Shown here piece after piece: positions 8,226 to 16,763 of a stretch of DNA of 44,548 nucleotides (position 1 is its first letter; the number at the start of each line of letters is the position of its first letter). The notes beneath the pieces were generated by a model. The model saw nothing but the letters and a program-made list of their open reading frames with translations, did not search any database and had not been told where the DNA came from. The DNA is from Bacillus sp. AFS001701. GTDB lineage: Bacteria > Bacillota > Bacilli > Bacillales > Bacillaceae_G. The translations under genes and the position numbers were made by a program. Where the stretch lies: assembly GCF_002559405.1 (NCBI RefSeq), contig NZ_NTZO01000004.1:1-44548 (forward strand), written 5' to 3'.

Positions 8226-8261
8226 AAAATCAGTCCTTCTTCATTACGTTTTTCGACAAAG

Positions 8262-8289
8262 TTCGCATATAATCCAATTTATACGCGAA
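8262..8289. repeat. dif-like Xer recombination site 1
   Basis: The 28-bp site has arm TTCGCATATAA (8262-8272), a 6-bp centre TCCAAT (8273-8278) and arm TTATACGCGAA (8279-8289). Arms of 11 bp around a 6-bp centre are the standard Xer/dif layout. It lies between the recombinase start and hepT. Its reverse complement closely matches the site at 9197-9224: the right arms are identical and the left arms differ by one base. Confidence 0.7.
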
Positions 8290-8307
8290 TTAATTAACAG
8301 AATTAGA

Positions 8308-8730
8308 TTATTGGTTAGAATCATTAGATTGTAATAATATGTGTTTCGTAAATTTAGTGAAGTCTCCAAGATGGTTCTCAATGATTTTTTCTACAATTTC
8401 TAGGTTAACACTTTGATAATCATGCACTGCGATATTTCGAAATCCGACCATTGCTTTTAATTTATTTGAAAGATCTTGTGAGATTAGGGTGTTAGCTACT
8501 AAAATATCAAACGCATCACGACTAGATTGAGGAATTCCTAATTTATTTATCGCTACTAAGTGCATCGCTAAATCTATACAAGCTTCACAGGCTCTTTGAA
8601 TATTTAAAATAATTGAATCTTGCTTCGTATAATCCTTAAGGTTTAATGGATTATTGTCATAAACTTCATTAATTCTGTTTATACAGCGTTCTATTGTTGA
8701 TATTTTATTTAAAATAACTTGATTATTCAT
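8308..8730 (-). CDS. hepT: HepT-like HEPN-domain toxin (type VII toxin-antitoxin)
   Basis: A 140-aa helical HEPN protein of the DUF86/HepT family, which acts as an RNA-cleaving toxin. The active motif R-x4-H-x-Y is present as RNIAVHDY, with R98, H103 and Y105. In characterised pairs the partner MntA silences the toxin by adenylylating this tyrosine. The start overlaps the stop of mntA by 8 bp, so the two are translationally coupled with the antitoxin first. The pair sits between two inverted dif-like sites, a plausible mobile stability module. Length and motif agree with the family. The RNA target cannot be read from sequence. Confidence 0.85.
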   Translation of the reverse strand: MNNQVILNKISTIERCINRINEVYDNNPLNLKDYTKQDSIILNIQRACEACIDLAMHLVAINKLGIPQSSRDAFDILVANTLISQDLSNKLKAMVGFRNIAVHDYQSVNLEIVEKIIENHLGDFTKFTKHILLQSNDSNQ

Positions 8731-9127
8731 AAATAGAACCTCTTTTCTTGATATTGTTTAAGATTTCAATTCGTTCTTCATTCAATTTTGCATACATTTT
8801 TAGGGTTTGCATTTCAAATTTTTCTCTTCGATTATCATCTGAACAGTAAACTATTTTACCGTTATGAACAATTTCAGCCTGAAATACGGTTGAAGCATCG
8901 TTTAAATCAATTAAATCTACGTTTAAATTCAATATATTTGCTAATTCTTGAGACAATAAAAATCGTTCATAATTACTTATTTTGGTATCACTTAAGTATG
9001 CTAGATCCAGGTCACTATCTAGTCGCATTCGATTTTCAGCTGCTGAACCAAACAAAATTATTACATAGGGATTAATTTTTTTTATTAACACCTTTATTAT
9101 TTCTTGTAGTTTTTCTTGAGGAATCAT
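8723..9127 (-). CDS. mntA: MntA-like nucleotidyltransferase antitoxin
   Basis: A 134-aa minimal nucleotidyltransferase. The motif G-S-x10-D-x-D is complete, with G27-S28 and D39/D41 (FGSAAENRMRLDSDLDLAYL). In type VII systems this enzyme transfers AMP groups to the HepT tyrosine and neutralises the toxin. An AGGAGG ribosome binding site precedes ATG 9127 at good spacing, and an extended -10 promoter lies at 9166-9174. Its gene ends inside the first codons of hepT. Both genes are intact, so the module is probably active. Confidence 0.85.
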   Translation of the reverse strand: MIPQEKLQEIIKVLIKKINPYVIILFGSAAENRMRLDSDLDLAYLSDTKISNYERFLLSQELANILNLNVDLIDLNDASTVFQAEIVHNGKIVYCSDDNRREKFEMQTLKMYAKLNEERIEILNNIKKRGSIYE

Positions 9128-9165
9128 ACAGATTTACCTCCTAAAATATGTAAATTATATAAATC

Positions 9166-9174
9166 ATTATACCA
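9166..9174 (-). promoter_or_regulatory. Extended -10 promoter of mntA-hepT
   Basis: On the minus strand TGGTATAAT matches an extended -10 element, TGn followed by TATAAT. No strong -35 box is visible. It lies about 40 bp upstream of mntA and 23 bp inside the second dif-like site, so the promoter belongs to the module. Confidence 0.5.
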
Positions 9175-9196
9175 CATTTCAAATACTTTAAACTAC

Positions 9197-9224
9197 TTCG
9201 CGTTTAATTGGAATTATATGCGAA
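9197..9224. repeat. dif-like Xer recombination site 2, inverted relative to site 1
   Basis: Arm TTCGCGTTTAA (9197-9207), centre TTGGAA (9208-9213), arm TTATATGCGAA (9214-9224). The orientation is opposite to site 1, so recombination between the two would invert mntA-hepT rather than delete it. By eye I found no third copy in the window. Confidence 0.7.
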
Positions 9225-9332
9225 GTTGTTTATTATTATCAATATTCATTATATAACGATTGGGATAGTTGCTGTAGTACTCCCCTCTCTTTTAACCGTA
9301 AAACTTCAATAGAATTTATTATTTAATACTCT

Positions 9333-9555
9333 ACAAAAATCTGCTTTTCAAAAAATATAAAAAGAATTGAAAAACGAGCAGATCAAAGACTAGAATTTGA
9401 ACGAATAAATACTTTAAATCAAGAAAAACCAACATTTTTACTTCTTTGTAAGCGAGTATATGTTGAATAGCCGGCAGTTGTAAAAGAAACTTAGGTAGCA
9501 ACAGTTGCGGCTCCATTAAGTACAGCAGCTGACTATGCACCTACTTCATTTAGAT
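9333..9555 (+). pseudogene. Decayed plus-strand gene of unknown function
   Basis: One frame reads coherent protein-like sequence, including KRIEKRADQRLEFERINT and VATVAAPLSTAADYAPTSF, interrupted by two internal TAG codons. The first part looks like a coiled coil. I do not recognise the family. The minus-strand frame in the same place is leucine-rich and probably spurious. Confidence 0.3.
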
Positions 9556-9576
9556 AAGAAGGCTTATTTATGCTTG

Positions 9577-9708
9577 CTACAAAGTACTTTCATAAGCATC
9601 AATATATCCTTCAAACTTGTCGAGGGTTCTACTATTATTTCCAGAGCTTACTTTTCCAGTAATTTTTACATAGTTATGTGATCCCGAACCTAACGCTTGA
9701 ACTATTTT
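9577..9708 (-). pseudogene. C-terminal fragment of an unknown protein
   Basis: The minus strand reads 43 codons beginning KIVQALGSGSHNYVKITGKV and ending FEGYIDAYESTL before a stop, with another stop immediately upstream. The alternating pattern suggests a beta-rich secreted domain. No start codon or ribosome binding site is present, so it is a fragment. The rest of 9225-9853 holds only the preceding remnant and the subtilase terminator. Confidence 0.3.
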
Positions 9709-9782
9709 CTAACTTTAAATAAATAGAGATATCTGAATTATTACAACATTACTTATTCAACTAAAATACTATAAGTTGAATG

Positions 9783-9816
9783 AAAAAAGGTAGCATGGTC
9801 GCCCACACTACCTTTT
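9783..9816 (-). terminator. Intrinsic terminator of the first subtilase
   Basis: AAAAGGTAG pairs with CTACCTTTT around a 14-base loop. On the minus strand the stem is followed by TTTTTTCATTC. It lies about 40 bp past the subtilase stop codon. Confidence 0.7.
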
Positions 9817-9853
9817 GAGTCGCTTTCTTTTAAAATTCTTAATAAATGTTAGA

Positions 9854-12800
9854 TTACAAACCTAGTTCACTCTTTACAATCTCGAGCGTTTTCGTTTTAT
9901 ACTTACTTTTTGGTTTTGGTGCATTTTGTACTGAAGGATTTTGCATTAAATAGTTCTTTTCGACGAATGCAAAATCTTTTGCATCTACTTTACCATCAAT
10001 ATTAATGTCTGCATTTCGTTTGTTTGTTCCCCAATATGTCTGAATATACAGGGCGTCCATGACATCGATTACATCGTCTCCATTAACGTCTCCTCCAAGT
10101 AATTTAGGAAGATCAATCTTTTTATATTGACCCATCAATTCTCCGGAATCACTTAGCATGCCAATTTTGAAATCATAAAAACTTCTAAAGTGTCCCGGAA
10201 CTTTTACAGTCATTCGGAGAGGTTTGTCAGTAAGTGCTAAATGTAAAGCTTCAATTTTTCCATACTTAGTAAAGATTTGATTATACGTATTCCCATTAGC
10301 ATCTTGGACTGAAACATCTGCTCCCACTAAACTGTAATCTCTTCTACTATCAAACTGTCCACTACTTGTTAATAAACCTTCAGCAAATAAAACAGATTTC
10401 ATTTTTGAATAAGTCGGAACAAAATCAACAAATGGTGAATTTGTGAGAAGAAAATTGCTCTTACCTGATCGGTCTACATATGAACCGGATGTAAAAACAA
10501 GAGAACTATCAGGCCTTATTTCAAAATTATAATCTTTTACTCTATACGTAACCTCAGCTAATGGAATATCTCCATTTAAAGTTTGTGTATTACTATCAGC
10601 AGCTTCGAGTGTTACGCTATTTGCTGAAGTTTTTGTGAATTTCATTTCTCCTAGTTTACTAGAGTCTGGGTGTATTTCAATGTTTTCAATAGTTAAGTAG
10701 TCTGAAGCAACACTTAAGTTTACAGTTCCCTTTTTAAAATTGATAGCGTTTTTTAATACGATTTTCGCTTTAACTATTTCATCAGGTTTCGCATGATCTT
10801 TATCTACGATTGCAACCATGTATGGTGTACCTTTTTTCACAATTTTAATTGTCTTAGGTGTGACACTACCGTTACCTGCAGGATCGACTACAATTAATTT
10901 AACAACTTTTATTCCAGTACCAACCGGGACATCGTATTTAAATGTACCATCTTTATTTACAGGTATTTCAATCGGTACTTCTCCTTGTGATGTATCGTAA
11001 ACCTTGTTAGCAGACTGGTCAATATTCATACCCTCCGCTTTATAATCCTCAATATCCTGGTCAAATACTGATCCAGTTATTGTAACTGACTTTTGCCCTT
11101 CCTCATATTCAATCATATCCCCTACTGGTCCATCAATCGTATAGTTAGGCTTTCTATTATCAATTACTAAATCACGAGTTTCTGTGAACTGCTTACCCGT
11201 GTCAGATGTTGCAAGCATTTTAATTTTATAGAAGCCTCCATCCGCTACAACACGGGTTGGACTTATACCAGAAGGAGATGAGCTATCGAATGGGAAATAC
11301 GTACCAGTAAAAAGACTCATATTAACTAGAGCACCTTCATTTATGCTAAATCCATTTACTGTTCCAAGATAACCTATTTCCTGGTTTGTTTTTCCATCTT
11401 CCAAAATGAAATCAATATTTCTAACGTTTGATTTCATTTGAACTTGAACATTTAATCCTTTAATTGTGTTCGGGCTTGAATAAGAATCTCGATCTCGATC
11501 TACTGACAAGCCTTGTGATGACGTTTCAAATACTCCTATCCCTTCCTCAACAGCATGTACAGCAAAAGGAATTTTATATGTTTCTTTAGGATCATTCTGA
11601 TTTGTATAAACGATATACCCTTCATAATTACCTTTTTCTGCTATTTTCGGTATAAAGATAGAAGCCTTTGTATTTTTTTGAGAATTTGCAGCTAGTTTAA
11701 TAGTTGGCTCAATTGTAACATTTACGCCATTTTTCTCAGCATCTTTAGCTCCTCTTAGCCCTGTTTGAAATTTAACTGCTACATCAAATGTTTTTGGTTC
11801 ATCACCTGAATTTTTAACTACAATTTTACGTTCTTCATTAACATCTGCACTTAGATTGACTGAACCAAAACTAAGTGCACCTGTTTCATCTTTAATCGTT
11901 TTTTCTTTTCCATTTTTTATCATTGGCGTTTGATTTTGAACTTTAATTTCAATTGAAGAATGCACCGCTTTATAGGGGTCAACTCTACCTGATCCAGCCT
12001 CATATACGCTATATTCCTTACTTAAAGGATCAGCTGTATTCATAAGAATTGTCTTGACATCGCTTGGTTGTATGTTTGGTTTTACTTGAAGTAAAAGTGC
12101 AGCCACCCCTGCAACATTAGGTGTTGCCATCGACGTACCTGATAGACGTTCATATGCATATTTATAATCGTATGGCGTATTTTTATTAATGATATAAGCT
12201 GGCACAGTTGAGAATACCCCAACACCTGGTGCTGTTACTTCTGGCTTAATGTCGTATGTAATACGAGCTGGTCCACGTGAACTGAAATCTGCTAATTCAT
12301 CTGCTTTTGTTTGAATTTCATTTAGTTCATTAAATGTAAAAGTACTTGCTGTATTGACTTTTGATTTCAAAGCTAGACCTTGCGCATTTGTTAATGTGAA
12401 TGTTGGAATATAATCTAAACCTTCACCTAAATAGGAAGGTATTAGCCCTTCATCTGGATTATTATTGAAAAGTAGAGCAGCTGTTGCACCATTTTGTTTA
12501 GCAAACTTTACTTTGTCGCTCAAAGCTATATTATTCCCACGACTTATTAATACAATTTTCCCTTTTACGTCTTTATTTTTATAATCAGCCGATGCGCCAT
12601 AACCAACATCTATAATTGAATATGTTTGACCATTTAATTGCTCCGGATGATCAGTATATCCTTTAGCCATTTCTTGTAAGTCGGCAGAATTTGTTTCAGT
12701 ACCTGATTGAAGTGTACCCTTATATGTATATACATTATTTGGTTCATTACTTGCACCAACAGTCAGTGCAAGAGCTGCCGCACCAGGAGAGCCTAAAGTG

Positions 12801-13954
12801 TACATATCATTTCCACTGTTACCAGCAGCAATTACTGCTGTAACTCCGCTAAGGACAGCTTGATTGATTGCGATACTTGTAGAATATAAAGGATTATTAA
12901 TTCCTGCACCTAAGGATAGATTAATAACGTCCATTCCATCTGCTACAGCTTTATCGATCCCTGCCAAAACGTTATCTTCTGTGCCTCCACCATAAGGTCC
13001 TAATACACGATAAGCATATAAATCTACATCAGGAGCGATACCTTCCATTTTGATGTCACCGTCATTTTTCCCTTGTCCTGCGATAATTCCTGCTACATGC
13101 GTTCCATGTTCAGTATAATATGGTGCACCTGTTGCCCAGAAAAATTCTGCCCATCCAGATTTTTTCCAATCTTCATATGTTGCTTCCATCGGATCGTTAT
13201 CATTATTAACAAAATCATATCCACCTTTATATACATCCTTTAAATCTGGATGATTATAGTCAATACCGGTGTCAATAACTCCAACTTTAATCCCTTTTCC
13301 AGTAATACCTTCTTGGTGAAGTTTATCTACCCCTAAAAATGAAAGAGCTGATTGATTACTTGATCCTCCAGTTTGCATTTCTTCTTGCGTATTAGCGACT
13401 TCTGCATGTACTTCTTCATTACTCCAAACTGCTTTAACAGCTTTCGATTTTAATAGATTTTTTATTTGATTCGCTGGTAAACTCATTGAAACACCATTAA
13501 ATGCATATTTAAATGAACGTTTAACTTTATAATTTACATTTTTACTATTGTCATTTGTTAATACTTGTCCTAAGTCATTCACAAAAGTTGAATGATCTTG
13601 ATTAACTAGATTGGACGCTTCGTTCATTGTTAATGACTGGCCTTTTAAGCTTGATTCAACACGTGCTATTTTTGCTGGTTTATTCTTAAATTCAAAAATT
13701 ACACTCGTTTGGGTAGTAGAATCTAAATCGATATCAGGATTTACTTGAAGTCCCGTTTCATTACTCGTTGAAAGCTGATGAAGTGCTGCCCTCTCGGCTG
13801 GTGATAAATTCGCTAGCATTTCATCTACTTTCGAATAAGTTGCAGCTTTTGATGAGATTGTTACATGACCTAAAGAGCCAAGAATAAAGCTGGACGATAC
13901 CGCTAACACTGAAAAGCTTTTGACAATCTTGCTTCTAGAAATATTTTTCCCCAT
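9854..13954 (-). CDS. Secreted Vpr-like subtilase (S8) with cohesin-like and dockerin-like domains
   Basis: A 1366-aa secreted serine protease. Residues 1-38 are a signal peptide (basic start, hydrophobic core, SSKA-AT cleavage region), followed by a propeptide to about 190. The catalytic triad is D228 (VIDTGIDYNHPDL), H283 (HGTHVAGI) and S608 (GTSMATPNVAG), with oxyanion N379 (AAGNSGND). A PA domain at about 430-540 is inserted in the catalytic domain, as in Bacillus Vpr. Ig-like regions follow, then a cohesin-like stretch near 1070-1200. Residues 1288-1337 form two dockerin-like calcium loops (DVNGDDVIDVMDAL and DINIDGKVDAKDF). Such parts usually mediate protein docking at the cell surface. 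Ribosome binding site GGGAGGT is ideal. Upstream lies a protease-leader repeat with a 22-codon frame. Confidence 0.88.
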   Translation of the reverse strand: MGKNISRSKIVKSFSVLAVSSSFILGSLGHVTISSKAATYSKVDEMLANLSPAERAALHQLSTSNETGLQVNPDIDLDSTTQTSVIFEFKNKPAKIARVESSLKGQSLTMNEASNLVNQDHSTFVNDLGQVLTNDNSKNVNYKVKRSFKYAFNGVSMSLPANQIKNLLKSKAVKAVWSNEEVHAEVANTQEEMQTGGSSNQSALSFLGVDKLHQEGITGKGIKVGVIDTGIDYNHPDLKDVYKGGYDFVNNDNDPMEATYEDWKKSGWAEFFWATGAPYYTEHGTHVAGIIAGQGKNDGDIKMEGIAPDVDLYAYRVLGPYGGGTEDNVLAGIDKAVADGMDVINLSLGAGINNPLYSTSIAINQAVLSGVTAVIAAGNSGNDMYTLGSPGAAALALTVGASNEPNNVYTYKGTLQSGTETNSADLQEMAKGYTDHPEQLNGQTYSIIDVGYGASADYKNKDVKGKIVLISRGNNIALSDKVKFAKQNGATAALLFNNNPDEGLIPSYLGEGLDYIPTFTLTNAQGLALKSKVNTASTFTFNELNEIQTKADELADFSSRGPARITYDIKPEVTAPGVGVFSTVPAYIINKNTPYDYKYAYERLSGTSMATPNVAGVAALLLQVKPNIQPSDVKTILMNTADPLSKEYSVYEAGSGRVDPYKAVHSSIEIKVQNQTPMIKNGKEKTIKDETGALSFGSVNLSADVNEERKIVVKNSGDEPKTFDVAVKFQTGLRGAKDAEKNGVNVTIEPTIKLAANSQKNTKASIFIPKIAEKGNYEGYIVYTNQNDPKETYKIPFAVHAVEEGIGVFETSSQGLSVDRDRDSYSSPNTIKGLNVQVQMKSNVRNIDFILEDGKTNQEIGYLGTVNGFSINEGALVNMSLFTGTYFPFDSSSPSGISPTRVVADGGFYKIKMLATSDTGKQFTETRDLVIDNRKPNYTIDGPVGDMIEYEEGQKSVTITGSVFDQDIEDYKAEGMNIDQSANKVYDTSQGEVPIEIPVNKDGTFKYDVPVGTGIKVVKLIVVDPAGNGSVTPKTIKIVKKGTPYMVAIVDKDHAKPDEIVKAKIVLKNAINFKKGTVNLSVASDYLTIENIEIHPDSSKLGEMKFTKTSANSVTLEAADSNTQTLNGDIPLAEVTYRVKDYNFEIRPDSSLVFTSGSYVDRSGKSNFLLTNSPFVDFVPTYSKMKSVLFAEGLLTSSGQFDSRRDYSLVGADVSVQDANGNTYNQIFTKYGKIEALHLALTDKPLRMTVKVPGHFRSFYDFKIGMLSDSGELMGQYKKIDLPKLLGGDVNGDDVIDVMDALYIQTYWGTNKRNADINIDGKVDAKDFAFVEKNYLMQNPSVQNAPKPKSKYKTKTLEIVKSELGL

Positions 13955-14015
13955 TTTCTACCTCCCATTTTGAATAAAAAAATCACTTTTATTATTAAAT
14001 ATTCTAAAAATTCAG

Positions 14016-14084
14016 TTAACATAGGTATCCATGTCCTATTAAATCAACCGTTTTAAATAATTTTTGACGAAGTTTCCCCTTCAT
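14016..14084 (-). CDS. 22-codon leader frame or 5' remnant of a protease gene
   Basis: The frame starts MKGKLRQKLFKTV and has the strong AGGAGGAG ribosome binding site shared with the 1243-aa subtilase gene. The upstream DNA and the first codons (M, G, K) correspond to that gene, then similarity stops. It ends 61 bp before the 1366-aa subtilase start. It is either the 5' stub of a lost subtilase gene or a translated leader peptide. Confidence 0.35.
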   Translation of the reverse strand: MKGKLRQKLFKTVDLIGHGYLC

Positions 14085-14347
14085 TTTACATTCTCCTCCT
14101 AGTATCCTTTAACGCAAGTAAAATCTAATGACGACTGCTTATATGAATCTATTAAATATAATTTTTAATGTTCATACTCAATCCTTCACAAAAAGTTACT
14201 TTACAAAACCTATTATCAAGAATATTCAGAATTTTTTCAATTGGGTTATAAAATTCTTGTATTTAGAGAGTATTTAGAGGAATAATCCAAATTCTCAACG
14301 ATGTTCGACATAATTTTCGGAGAAAGTTTATAAACTTTGTATAATAT
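14082..14347 (-). repeat. Protease leader/promoter repeat, copy 1
   Basis: About 265 bp nearly identical to 40419-40681 in the same orientation, from the AGGAGGAG ribosome binding site up to AAAGTTTATAAACTTTG. Shared blocks include CAAGTAAAATCTAATGA, CAATCCTTCACAAAAAG and CAGAATTTTTTCAATTGGG. Copy 2 directly precedes the 1243-aa subtilase gene. This copy precedes the leader frame and the 1366-aa subtilase. Position suggests a shared promoter and untranslated leader. Confidence 0.85.
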
Positions 14348-14453
14348 AATCTTTTATACAAGGAATGACTTTGTTAAATAGTTCTAATGATTATGCTCCA
14401 TTTCCCAAAAACAGTTTATAGTTTATCTGAATTATGACCTGAGCAGTTTAATT

Positions 14454-14494
14454 AAAAAAAGCTGTCAGCCTTACAAGGCTTACAGCTTTTTTTG
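14454..14494. terminator. Bidirectional terminator of the catabolic operon
   Basis: AAGCTGTCAGCCTT pairs with AAGGCTTACAGCTT (one mismatch). A-run and T-run flank the stem on both sides, so it works in either direction. It lies about 120 bp past the stop of the last operon gene. The remaining sequence to 14615 shows no gene. Confidence 0.85.
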
Positions 14495-14615
14495 TTTGAA
14501 TATTTCATCTTTACAAGTTACCAAGAAAGGAATCTACTTTATTATGAACAATCAAAATAATTTCCATGAATGTCTCAAATAGTCTTTGGATTGGAATCAA
14601 AAATATTAGATCATA

Positions 14616-15830
14616 TTATCTAACACTTTCTAATTTCTCCTCAAATGGCCACGACGGAAGCATTTTGCTTATCGTTTTATCTTCTCGATACCCTAAAGCA
14701 TATTCTGCCTGCATAATCGTGTGAATTTCCCTAGTTCCTTCATATATAACTGGTGCCTTTGCATTTCGTAAGAATCTTTCTACCGGATATTCATTGGAAT
14801 ATCCATAAGCACCATGTATTTGAACGGCATCACTCGCTGCCTCAAATCCAGCATCACATGAGATCCATTTAGCAAGTGAGGTTTCTTGTGTATTGCGTTT
14901 TCCTTCATTTTTCAAACATCCCGCACGATAAACAAGTAAGCGAGAGATTTCCAGATTTGCAGACATTTTGGCAATCATTTGTTGGACCAATTGATGTTTT
15001 CCAATTTCTTTTCCAAATGTCTTACGTTCATGACAATATTTAATACTTTCTTCTAAACACGCATTAATTAGACCACAAGCTCCTGCTGCAACCGTAAATC
15101 TTCCATTATCCAACGCTGCCATTGCAATTTTAAAGCCTTCACCTTCTTGTCCCAACAAATTTTCTGCCGGTACGTGTACTTCCTCTAAGAAAACTTCACC
15201 TGTATTTCCTGCACGAATTCCTAATTTCCCTTTAATCGCCTTTGTTGTAACACCTGGAAAAGTACGCTCTACAATAAAGCAGCTAATGCCATGATGAAAC
15301 TTATCTTTTTCTGTTTTGGCAAAAATTAAGAAATGATCTGCTACATCACATAAGGAAATCCAGGTTTTAGATCCGTTTAAGATATAATGATTACCTTCTC
15401 GTCTTGCTGTAGTTTGCATTGCCGCAACATCTGAACCTGCATTTGGCTCAGTTAGACCAAAAGCTCCTATTTTTTCTCCACGAGCTTGCGGAACTAGATA
15501 TTTTTCTTTTTGAAATTCATTGCCCCATTGCAACAATGTCATACTATTTAAACCTGTATGAACTGAAACTGCAGTACGGAATGCGGTATCTCCACGTTCT
15601 AATTCTTCACAAACAATCGCAAGGGTATTATAATCCATACCGACACCGCCATATTTCTCTGGAATACACACACCCATCAGCTCTAAATCAGCTAATCGTT
15701 TTAAGACATTTCTTTCAAAATGTCCCTTCTCATCCCATTCTTGAATAAAAGGATTAATCTCGCGATCAACAAATTTACGGACCATTTTTTTTACCGATTC
15801 TTGTTCTTCTGTTAATGAAAAATTCAACAT
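14616..15830 (-). CDS. Glutaryl-CoA dehydrogenase
   Basis: A 404-aa flavin acyl-CoA dehydrogenase predicted to oxidise and decarboxylate glutaryl-CoA to crotonyl-CoA. The stretch DTAFRTAVSV aligns with human glutaryl-CoA dehydrogenase SGYRSAMSV. R85 and S89 match the residues that hold the free substrate carboxylate (Arg94 and Ser98), and E78 matches Glu87. The catalytic base is E364 in IYEGTREIH, preceded by Tyr363 as in decarboxylating enzymes. FAD-site motifs FGLTEPNAGSDV and TWISLCDVADHF are intact. It is the last gene of the operon, after the hydratase. General short-chain acyl-CoA dehydrogenase is the alternative, but the Arg/Ser pair and neighbours argue against it. Confidence 0.8.
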   Translation of the reverse strand: MLNFSLTEEQESVKKMVRKFVDREINPFIQEWDEKGHFERNVLKRLADLELMGVCIPEKYGGVGMDYNTLAIVCEELERGDTAFRTAVSVHTGLNSMTLLQWGNEFQKEKYLVPQARGEKIGAFGLTEPNAGSDVAAMQTTARREGNHYILNGSKTWISLCDVADHFLIFAKTEKDKFHHGISCFIVERTFPGVTTKAIKGKLGIRAGNTGEVFLEEVHVPAENLLGQEGEGFKIAMAALDNGRFTVAAGACGLINACLEESIKYCHERKTFGKEIGKHQLVQQMIAKMSANLEISRLLVYRAGCLKNEGKRNTQETSLAKWISCDAGFEAASDAVQIHGAYGYSNEYPVERFLRNAKAPVIYEGTREIHTIMQAEYALGYREDKTISKMLPSWPFEEKLESVR

Positions 15831-15931
15831 ACTAAGTTCCTCCAGATAATTTGTTTTAAAAAAATGAATTAATTATTATTTAATTTTCTAAATACAACAA
15901 AATGTCTTGATATGTTCATATTAAAACAGGC

Positions 15932-16708
15932 TTATTGGCCGGTAAATTGTGGTTTTCTACGTTCGCTAAACGCACTAAGAGCTTCTATACGGTCTACTGT
16001 GGGAATCGTAAGTTCATATGCCTTGGCCTCAATAGCAAGTCCAGTTTGCAAATCTGTATTCATTCCATGAGTGATGGCATATTTCGCCTGTTTTAATGCA
16101 ACCGGACCATTTTTCATCATATCTGCCGCTAATTCTTCACAAACAGCCTTTAGACTGTTACGCGGGACCACTTTTAAAAAGATGCCTAAATCAAGTGCCT
16201 CTTTTGCTGTCAACTTTTTAGCAGTAAAGATCAGCTCTTTTGCTTTTGTTTCACCGATTAACCTCGGTAGTCGCTGTGTACCGCCAGCGCCTGGAATGAT
16301 TGCCCAACTTGTTTCCGTTAATCCCACTAAAGTTTCTGGGACTGCTATGGAAAAATCACACGACAATAGCCATTCAAAACCTCCACCTAGTGCATAGCCA
16401 TTAACGGCTGCAATTGTCGGCTGAGGAAGTCCTGCAATACTATTAAACAATTCTCGAATTGCTTTGACATTTCTTTTTACTTCCACTTCATCTAACGACT
16501 TTCTTTCTTTCAAATCCACTCCAGCACTGAAAGCTTTATCGCCCGTTCCAGTGAAAATAACAACACGTATAGCTTCGTTAGTATAAATCGCATCTACTAC
16601 TTCCTGCAGTTCAACTAGAGTCTCATAATTAAAACAATTCAATACTTCAGGACGATTTACTGTGACATAACCGATATTATTTTCCACTTTAAAGAGTACG
16701 TTGGTCAT
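15932..16708 (-). CDS. Enoyl-CoA hydratase (crotonase)
   Basis: A 258-aa crotonase-fold enzyme predicted to add water to crotonyl-CoA, giving 3-hydroxybutyryl-CoA. Both catalytic glutamates of hydratases are conserved, in ALGGGFEWLLSCD and GLTETSWAIIPGAGGTQRL. The oxyanion loop (AFSAGVDL) is intact. Length is typical. The start has TAGGAGGGA at good spacing. It lies between the thiolase and the glutaryl-CoA dehydrogenase, which fits the step after crotonyl-CoA formation. Confidence 0.88.
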   Translation of the reverse strand: MTNVLFKVENNIGYVTVNRPEVLNCFNYETLVELQEVVDAIYTNEAIRVVIFTGTGDKAFSAGVDLKERKSLDEVEVKRNVKAIRELFNSIAGLPQPTIAAVNGYALGGGFEWLLSCDFSIAVPETLVGLTETSWAIIPGAGGTQRLPRLIGETKAKELIFTAKKLTAKEALDLGIFLKVVPRNSLKAVCEELAADMMKNGPVALKQAKYAITHGMNTDLQTGLAIEAKAYELTIPTVDRIEALSAFSERRKPQFTGQ

Positions 16709-16763
16709 GAGAATTCCCTCCTATTACTTAAAACAATATCCCTTAACGGACCGAGATTTATTT

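Noticed and set aside
9331-9540. Leucine-rich minus-strand frame of 69 codons
   Set aside because: It is antisense to a more protein-like decayed plus-strand frame and lacks a ribosome binding site.
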